A DNA stretch of 64,000 bases, from the NCBI GenBank assembly GCA_022592445.1, contig JABYQR010000072.1, positions 62,001 to 126,000 of the forward strand, read 5' to 3'. Both the position numbers and the translations under genes were made by a program. Below the pieces are notes generated by a model. It saw nothing but the letters and a program-made list of their open reading frames with translations, was not told the origin of the DNA and made no database searches. How positions within the stretch are numbered: the stretch's first letter is position 1; every line of letters starts with the position of its first letter. Source of the DNA: Cytidiella melzeri (lineage: Eukaryota; Basidiomycota; Agaricomycetes; Polyporales; Irpicaceae). Positions 56,870 through 64,000 of this stretch are shown here, piece by piece.

Positions 56870-58352
56870 CTAACCGATTGACATTGCTGTGTCGATAATC
56901 TCTCCTGCCTGTGCGGCCAACGCAGGGTCAGGAGACGTGCCCGGCCGAATGGAGAAAATGACATCCTTGAGAACTTGGGCAATGAGACCGTGCTGAGCTT
57001 CGATGGCGATTTTGTTACTACGAAACACGATACTAAGCGTTCGGTTGCAGCTGTGAGTGAGAGTGTTACCTACCTGTCTTTAACGCTCTTGGCCAGCTGG
57101 TTCGCGTCTTCTTTCTTTTTCTCTTCTTTCTATGACAGATTGTCAGCACTTGTTTTGGGGGGCAACAAGCATGGAGGCCTCACCTTGGCAAGCGAAGAAG
57201 GCTGCTTGTCGTCTTTGACAACAGGTGCAGGCGCTCGTGTGTTGGGGAGAGTCTGTTGCGCTTGTGATAGCTTCTGGTGCATGTCTGCGAGCTGAGATAC
57301 AGCATAGGCTCGATTCTGATAACAGCATTAGTAGTGACCTTTGACAGTTGCTCCGACACTGCTCACAGAAATGAGAGGACTCTGGCTCAGGGTGTTCACC
57401 CAGTATTTGTTCCACAGGAGGCCGAGCAACTCAGAGTCCAAGCTAGACTTGAAGATCTGGACTTCCAACGGGTAGTATTGGTTCGCGTGCACGCCAAAAT
57501 CCTCTATCTTGCTGAGAGGAATCGATTGGTACTCTGACGCCACTGCGTCCGGTGGTGTGTAGTTCTCGGGGTAGGTGCGGAATGCACCAATGTCAACTTT
57601 TCCAGCAGAGATGGTACGGTTAGGGTCAATCTGTAACACGGTATAGCATGAACGAGTTGGGATGCAAGTTGAGCAGGTCGACACCTACGACGACAGCGAC
57701 GAACGGATCTTGGTATTTTTGGTTCGTCATTTGGGTATTGACATCGATACCGGAAAGCCAGCAGCCGTAGCCTGGATGCGAGTGATACCATCCCACAGCG
57801 TTCTCAAGACGAGCCACCTGAGATGTTTCAGGGCACAATGAGCGCGCCGAGAGGATCTACGACGTACTCGATTGCTTCCCTCTATGTATTGTACCATGTA
57901 TTCGTTCGCTTCATTCGCAGCGTTGACCCGGGTCTCTGTACCCTGGACGGGTAGAGCGAAGGAGTCTACAATGACAAGAGAGTTTCCGACGACCTTGCCT
58001 TGCATCAGACCCATGATTTCATGTGGTACACCAGAGCGTGCGTGAATGACCTAAAGGTTCGATTAACAGGTTTCTCTTCTACATGCGATGGCCCAGCGCA
58101 CCATCTTTATCAACGCAACCGCAGAGATCTTGCACGTCTTGAAGTAATGGGGACTACAACATCGTTTCGTCTGCCAGATACAGACGTGCAGCATATGTGG
58201 CTTACGCACTCTTTAGTCCACGGTGCAAGAGCGTTGATCCTCGTGTTGGCAGCTTGGTCGTAACGGTAGATTTCATCCTGAGGCGAGACCTCGAGTATGT
58301 CGTTTGCCAGGGAAAAGGACTTTAAAGCCGTGCTCGACGACTCCGCCGCCAT
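56870..58352 (-). CDS. CSN5: COP9 signalosome subunit 5 (CSN5/JAB1), JAMM deneddylase
   Basis: Eight exons: 58352-58210, 58153-58102, 58050-57868, 57817-57689, 57630-57367, 57315-57184, 57129-57074 and 57017-56870. They close in frame at 368 aa, in the family's usual range. The MPN domain has [11 protein letters not shown], which includes the catalytic Glu. The JAMM zinc motif is [14 protein letters not shown], with two His and one Asp ligand. Later conserved blocks are [17 protein letters not shown] across a splice, [34 protein letters not shown] and [10 protein letters not shown]. It removes NEDD8 from cullins in the COP9 complex, controlling SCF ubiquitin ligases. In fungi it affects development and secondary metabolism. 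The gene appears intact. Its start codon is 30 bp from the left end of MULE-3, so the native promoter has been pushed about 4.8 kb away. Confidence 0.96.
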
Positions 58353-58574
58353 CGAGGACGTTGGTGAAAGGGATGAAGACGTTCCGCCACACTTGAGGAT
58401 AATCTCCCACCATTTTCTCGTCGCCTTTGAAAGTCCGCGCGATAGGCGCCGTCGGCGATCGCAGGGTAGATCTCAACGAGCGGCGGGGCGTACTGTAAGG
58501 TACGGTAGCGGACGTCGTCACACGTGTATAGGCCAGTGTATTAAATCAGTATGTATACGAAAAATACAGGTACA

Positions 58575-61500
58575 CTACTTTTGTGTGTATTGATAGCCAA
58601 CCAGGCTTGCGGGAAGGGATCGGCGTGAACTTGCGCTGCCATTAGTGACGGGCATGGTTCGTCGGGCCTCGTGGTGAGTGACTTCGTCGACGAGCTTCAG
58701 ACCCGGTCGGAACACCTTCATGGCATTTCGAAGGAACCGCGGATCTTGAGAATAATGCGGCCGCTGCTCCTTGAGAATGACAACAGCTCTTTCGAGCTTA
58801 TTGATGAGCTCATCAATTTCACGCTCGTCTTCGTCGTCGAGCTGTTAATAGGGGTTCGAAGGAATTAGTATAGCGCATTGCCTGCGCCGTATCACAATAT
58901 TAACTTACCTCAAATCCGGCACCCCCACCTGCTCTCGTGCGCATTAAGCCATCCCTTCCGGTAGGTGGTGGTTTTGCTGGCGACGAGTTAATCTGTCATG
59001 TGGCAGTGATCATAATTAGTAATTATATGCACAAGAAGATTTACTGCAGACGGACCGGTTCTGAGCTGCGCGAACAGCTATCCTCATCCAGCACAAGGTC
59101 TTCGACCTCATCATCATCTGAGTCGTCGATCTCGATCGCAATACTAGTGCACGGGCGATCGGATTCCAGGGGTCGCTCATAAAGTTGACCGTCTCTCGGC
59201 GCGGCATAGAATGGTGCGGTATAGAACCGGTGCACGCGAGACCACCACAATGGTGGAACATCTCCGACCGCCTGGACTAGATGCTTGCACAGCAGGTGTG
59301 CATGGTACTTCTGTGAGCCACAGTCACATTTCCACTGCGTAACGTCAGTGATGTACGTGCCCTTGATAGGAACAGTCTGGAGTCGTTGCCACGACTTCTT
59401 GAATGCTTCTTGCATGTTCGACAGGCCTTTTGGGCGGCCACCGCTGCGTGCATGAAGGAAGCGAGAGAGAGTAATGCGGTAAGGGGGAATTGATCCGTGG
59501 ACGAGAGCATACACCGCGAGATCAACGGGAGGTCGGCTGTAGTTGTGAAGCACGAGGCGCTTAAGGTTGCGCCACAAAGCCTCTACCATCATTGTTGTTC
59601 GGTGATTGGAAATACAAGTCGGATGAGTGCTTCGCGTCCATAGATGCCATCGGTCCCTAGCATACCAATTATTCCACAGGTATGCCCAGACTTCAGTAAG
59701 ATTATTCCGGTGACAATGAAAATAAATTTCCGTCACAGCGTCCCGTCTGATATCGTGAGAAGTCCGAGACATTCCGTGGCGTTCAGGGAGGAGTGGATGC
59801 TGGGAAGCGTGCTTGGCAAAGAGTCGGAGTATGGGAAGACGGTGAATGGGAGGACAAAATTGGTAAGTCTTGTCCTGTGATTTTGGACCAACCCGATCGG
59901 CTCCCGTGCTGTCTGCGCTAACTCCTGATTCGTCGTCCGAGTCAGATTCATCCCTTGATAATATTTCTCGTAAATCATGTCGTATGTCATCGGTATCGTC
60001 GTCGTCTTCACAGTCAGGAAGCTCTTCATCCTCTTCAACATTGTCGCCTGCCCAATACATCCCGTCGTTGCTCCTCTCGTCATCTGAAACACCCTCATCC
60101 ATGTCAAAAGCAGGCGCAGGAATTCTTCCAATAGGCGGAATTCGAATTGTTGGGAGTGCAGGGGTGATGGGCGCAGGTCGGCCGTTGCGTAGTGTACTGA
60201 CTCGATACTTTGGTACCTCAGGTGGCGGAGCAATCTGGACATATATATTAGATCTGACTGACACGAGACCAATACATTCTTACCGGATATACAGGGTCCT
60301 GTTGCGCAATGGGCACGAATCTTGAGCTCACAAACGAAAACTCCCTTTTTGCCTCCGCCCAGTCGTATGCACCAGGAGTGGCTCCGCTCTTGCATAACCT
60401 CTGTTTCATTGCACGGAGAGCATGCCAGAAGCATAGCTGATGCTTGGCATTCGGCCAAACACTCCTCATTGCGTTGATTTCCGACCAATCTTTATCTGAC
60501 AGAGTGAACTCTGGATTAACCCCGCGGGCCCTGAGATGATGTAAGAAACGCATTAGATTGAGCTCCTTAGCACCGACAGCTGCTTTGGGAGTGGTTTGAA
60601 TAAGGCAATACGCCAGCGGTACACCAGACCCCTTAGCACCGGCAACTGCAGCAAAAAGCTCGAAATTTCCACGGTTTGTATTCCCTGGTATGCCAAAATG
60701 AGTTCCAAAACATAACATACACCGCTCGTACTCACATGTCGAATCCATTGCAAGATCTCGCGTATTTTTTGCCCAAGCCTGCATAAAATCCGTCACCTGA
60801 AAGGCCAGTACTGTTGTGTTGGGCGCAGCTTCTACATCTAGCAAACTGATCATATTCTCCCTCCCACGCTCAGTGACGAACTTCCGGGCAGATACAATGG
60901 GATCTGGATCTAGCCGCCACCTGTCATGGCTAAGCTTCAGCCAATGATACCGTACGGCCTTTTCACTAAACGCTAAGTTGACTTCAGAGGCTGGTCAGCC
61001 GCCACATTCCTCCGACAGAATATGTTGCCACATCTAAAGAAGTGTAAGACCAATATAATCAAAGAGATATAATTACATACCTGACCAGGAAGCATCTTTG
61101 AAGCGTTAGCTTCAATCCAGGTTTTCCAATTGTCCGGCAGCCCAATAGGGAAGTAAGAGACATGATGACAAAGGTGCTTGATCTTGATTATCATGTCACG
61201 GCCCTCAAGGATAGTGATGTGAAGCCACCCATTGCATGGGAACCTTTGCATGCGCTCAGTATCGCGATTCTTGCCTTTCGGTACCTTCGCCTTGTGTTCT
61301 CGCTCTTCGGACTGTGCGCAACTGAACGAGTACACAGTTCCGCCCATTTTCTTACGGATGTACTTTCGCTCATACCTATTTCCCATTCAGCACGAGCGGC
61401 GAGTGTGAATTTAGATTTACGTACGACCAATGCCATAAAGTATTCTGCTCAACCAAATTAGCAACCTGTTTCGCTCGTGCCTCTCCTTCCAATTTCAGAA

Positions 61501-61852
61501 CATCTTCATCATCACATTCCACGCGCGCTCCGAGGTGAAATGAGCAACTATTGTCAACTTCTCCCTTCTCGGCATTGTGCGCCACATCTGACAGAAAAGT
61601 CCCGAATAACACCATGGCTGCATCAGAATCCAGCTGCCATCCTTCAGCAAAGTCGTCCTCATCGTTCTGACGTTTCCGTTTATTGTTTCTGTACTTCTCC
61701 TGGGCCCACGCTGCTTCGGCTGTCATACACGCCTCACACTTAGACGTGCGCTCGCCAATTTTGCCATTGTGAGTATTGCGAGTGCGTATCTTGTACTGGT
61801 CGAATGGCTTCCAGGCCTTGCACTTACCGCAACATTGGCCTGCTTGGTCCAT
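58575..61852 (-). pseudogene. MULE-3 transposase (one nonsense codon)
   Basis: Same exon plan as MULE-2. The start is taken at MDQAGQCCGKCK, though the frame is open 40 codons further up. It has the zinc-binding CGKC...CEAC, then MISLLDVEAAP and the first catalytic Asp in LAMDST spliced to WNTNRGNFELFAAV. It also has LSDKDWSEINAM, CFWHALRAMKQRL, the SWIM finger CDCGSQKYHAHLLCKHL and the EARRTMPVTNGS tail. The exon from about 60264 to 59041 is uninterrupted. A TGA at 60995-60997 interrupts ECGG-stop-PASEV where MULE-2 has CGA (Arg). Apart from that codon I see no damage. Confidence 0.85.
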
Positions 61853-62180
61853 AGCATACAGTAGGCCTAAGTAGCGTAGCAAATAATGACGAGTTGAGAG
61901 AACTTGGTCACTTAGGCAGGAGTGGATGTGCTGTTGTAAACCCACTGCAGACTGTAGGGACCTAGTACACACGGAGACAAGTTAATCCAGGTGCGAAGAT
62001 GAGAGCACAATGTGAATATAGAATGTACCTAGTACACACAGAGACGAGTTAACTAGGTAACAGGCATATGAGCATACAACATAACGCAAGAGCAATAGGG
62101 GAATACTCACTCCAGGTGCGAAGATGAGAGCACAATGGAGGAGTAGAGAACCAGGGTGAAAGGGTTATATACTACAAGGA

Positions 62181-62454
62181 AGCTGGCAACGAGGCAGTGT
62201 CTGCGTGATGAAACAAAAGATGCAATCATACTACAAAGGAGTCATGAGACAGGAGACAAAAGAATGTCCAATAGGGGTGAAGTCCATGAGTAGCGCCGCA
62301 AAAGTCCATTAGCAAAAAGCTGGCAACAAGGCAGTGTCCGCGTGATGAAACAAAAGATGTGATCATACTACAAAGGAATCATGAGACAGGAGACAAAAGA
62401 ATGTCCAATAGGGGTGAAGTCCATGAGTAGCGCCGCAAAAGTCCATTAGCAAAC
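62181..62454. repeat. 137-bp tandem duplication inside MULE-3
   Basis: Two adjacent copies, each beginning AGCTGGCAAC and ending near AAAGTCCATTAGCAAA, with a few substitutions (GAGGCAG against AAGGCAG). MULE-2 has a single copy. Confidence 0.85.
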
Positions 62455-62487
62455 TGAAGAAACGACGCGTCGAGACACAAACTTTTT

Positions 62488-63047
62488 GTTAAAACTATAT
62501 AATATAATAATATGATATGATATGTAGTTTCCCACGCCTTATTACAAGGACGCTTTAGGTAGCAGAGTTCCCACAGTCTTAGTATGGGAATTATGTAGCC
62601 GTATATGGAAACTCTAGTAGTAACCATCACATTAGCTGAGACATACAGATATGGGTTGTAGTAATACTATACATATATGTACGCCTGTGTTCTAGTAGCA
62701 TAGGAAATGACATGGAAAGCACATATGACTCCAGAGGATGCCTAAAAGCATACATCTGAGGACAAGTACTAGCATGAGTCATTTACTCATTATGTACGCC
62801 TCTGGTACAAGTGCTGAACCTAGTCATACAATGAGTCATGCATGAGTCATGCACTCATAGCATGAGTCATGCATGAGTCATGCACTTAGTAGTACAGTAG
62901 AATAGCTGAAGTAGACATGTATAGTAGTCGCTTACATAAGTAGATACAGACATGTATATAAGCAGAGCTGCTGAAGCAGCAAGAATAATAAGACTCATCT
63001 TCGAAGCTTAACAGCCTCTACCCCTCGCACACATATTCCACTTTGTT
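62488..63047 (+). mobile_element. 560-bp insertion in MULE-3, possible solo LTR
   Basis: Absent from MULE-2, where the site reads ACAAACTTTTTCATTT. Flanked by ACTTTTT on both sides (62481-62487 and 63048-63054), a 6-7 bp target duplication. It starts (T)GTTAAAAC and ends CTTTGTT. A TATATAAG box near 62957 is followed by a short GC-richer leader, as in an LTR promoter. The lack of a clear CA end leaves the class uncertain. Confidence 0.65.
62774..62881. promoter_or_regulatory. Cluster of five perfect Gcn4/AP-1-type sites
   Basis: The palindrome ATGAGTCAT occurs at 62774, 62831, 62842, 62862 and 62873. It is the optimal binding site for bZIP proteins of the Gcn4/AP-1 class. The cluster is about 75 bp upstream of a TATA box at about 62957, within the 560-bp insertion. 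Regulation by amino-acid or stress bZIP factors is inferred. Confidence 0.7.
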
Positions 63048-63235
63048 ACTTTTTCATTTACTAACATTGATTACGACGACGCTATACACGTGTGACGACG
63101 TCCGCTACCGTACCTTACAGTACCTACGCCCCGCCGCTCGTTGAGATCTGCCCTGCGATCGCCGACGGCGCCTATCGCGCGGACTTTCAAAGGCGACGAG
63201 AAAATGGTGGGAGATTATCCTCAAGTTTCCGCCAC

Positions 63236-63654
63236 TGCCAATGATCATCTCGGGTCGTGGGAATATATGCAACTGTGATATCGGAAGCCGCCCGAGGCGT
63301 TTTACATACAGTATGTACGAGCAATGCAGATAGCATCGTTGTAGGCATTGTATAGTAGTAGGTATAGGCACTGATGCTATTTCAATACCCCTTCGCCTAC
63401 CATGATTACATGGCAGAGGAATTCTACCCAATTCCACTTGTGATAAACTCAGCCTGTCCTCCATTAACACCTGCAATAGCCAGCCATCTTTAGTCCAAGA
63501 GGATGTCGCAAAGGAACACCAACTTCATAGACTGTGTCACATGTCCACGATATAAACCCAGCTGCTCTCAAATCAACTTTGAGATTGTCATTGAAAACGA
63601 GTTGTAAGTTGTATTCCAGGCAATCTGAACTTGACGCACTGATAGCAATAAAGA
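63236..63654. other. Original upstream region of CSN5
   Basis: About 420 bp between the right target duplication of MULE-3 and the next minus-strand gene. Before the insertion this would have been the CSN5 promoter. No gene recognised. Confidence 0.6.
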
Positions 63655-64000
63655 TCATACAAGCTCTGCTTCGTCCCCAAACGGGTCCCAGTCGGCGTGA
63701 GAAGCGTCTCTGCCCTTACTATCTAGCCTCCGTATAGGAGCGAGCTCCTTCGTGGACCTGCCCTTCATCTTCTCGACAACCTTGCCCGCAACGGAGACCG
63801 GTCTACCTCTCCCATGTGCCTTCTTTCCTTTCTTCGCACGTTTGGCCTTTTCTTCCTCGTCGCTGCTCATGACATCGCGCAAACCACTCCTCGTCAGCTT
63901 CGCCATGCGTTTCCCCAAGAGATCGAGGCGTCTTCTTCGGAACGGATTGGCAGGAAAAGGTGTGACTGCGCTTAGGTTCGAAGGGTACACGAAGGAATCT
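63655..64000 (-). CDS. Unrecognised protein, C-terminal part (5' end beyond window)
   Basis: An open frame of about 111 codons runs off the right edge and ends at TGA 63655. It is basic and low in hydrophobic residues: NPFRRRRLDLLGKRM, then SSDEEEKAKRAKKGKKAHGRG, and it ends DWDPFGDEAELV. The composition suggests a disordered nuclear or chromatin-associated tail. I do not recognise the family and cannot see its start. Confidence 0.5.
   Translation of the reverse strand, partial: DSFVYPSNLSAVTPFPANPFRRRRLDLLGKRMAKLTRSGLRDVMSSDEEEKAKRAKKGKKAHGRGRPVSVAGKVVEKMKGRSTKELAPIRRLDSKGRDASHADWDPFGDEAELV

Larger units (their letters stand above)
58391..63226 (-). mobile_element. MULE-3, Mutator-like element inserted in the 5' region of CSN5
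   Basis: Inverted repeats of about 140-145 bp (58391-58531 and 63082-63226) start ACTTGAGGATAATCTCCC. The 9-bp target duplication TTCCGCCAC is at 58382-58390 and 63227-63235. The full-length spliced transposase gene runs 58575-61852. Relative to MULE-2 it has a 137-bp tandem duplication (62181-62317 unit, second copy from 62318) and a 560-bp insertion (62488-63047). Confidence 0.95.

Noticed and set aside
1..64000. CRISPR arrays, bacterial operons, tRNA or rRNA genes
   Set aside because: No regularly spaced repeats with unique spacers, no bacterial gene organisation and no cloverleaf or rRNA sequence was recognised. The window is eukaryotic.

Overview
This window is a stretch of a filamentous basidiomycete genome, most likely an agaricomycete. 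Host genes carry many short GT-AG introns of about 50-70 nt. The mobile elements are typical of that group: a chromodomain Ty3/gypsy element, Ty1/copia elements, a tyrosine-recombinase retrotransposon, Mutator-like elements and a hAT. I reconstructed exon structures by eye from splice signals, phase and family conservation. Six multi-exon host genes close in frame under these models, and a seventh runs off the left edge.

Layout. 1-1521 (-): KH-domain protein of the KHDC4/BLOM7 type, cut by the left edge. 1746-4017 (+): DEAD-box RNA helicase of the Mss116 type with a mitochondrial-looking presequence, divergent from the KH gene. 4018-6447: no gene, but a G-quadruplex-prone tract. 6453-11638: copia-1. 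11644-13650: no gene. 13656-20872: chromovirus, inserted at the stop codon of a small secreted-protein gene (20839-21306, -). 22703-25115 (-): eIF2D (Tma64/ligatin). 25385-27786 (-): CTP synthase. 27966-33443 (-): a DIRS-like retrotransposon with three open reading frames, which separates an RBR ubiquitin-ligase gene (33538-35726, +) from its upstream region. 36207-38503 (+): a second, tandem copy of that RBR gene with its upstream region intact.

39036-56740 is a nest of elements. A hAT (8-bp target duplication) carries MULE-1 (9-bp duplication), which carries a Tc1/mariner-type element (TA duplication). A few bases further on, MULE-2 (9-bp duplication) carries copia-2 (5-bp duplication), and its right flank is a broken Tc1-type remnant. 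56870-58352 (-) is CSN5, the deneddylase subunit of the COP9 signalosome. MULE-3 (58391-63226) sits about 30 bp upstream of the CSN5 start codon and contains a 560-bp insertion with five perfect Gcn4/AP-1-type sites. 63655-64000 (-) is the 3' end of an unrecognised gene.

The host genes are housekeeping functions: RNA metabolism, non-canonical translation initiation, pyrimidine nucleotide synthesis and ubiquitin/NEDD8 control. Most of the bases are transposons, several placed very close to genes. The LTR elements have near-identical LTRs but many frameshifts in pol. The MULE pair carries CGA-to-TGA stops at different positions in each copy. The DIRS-like element is the only large element whose ORFs all look intact. 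All element boundaries rest on terminal repeats and target duplications read directly from the sequence, except the DIRS ends and the 560-bp insert, which are less certain.
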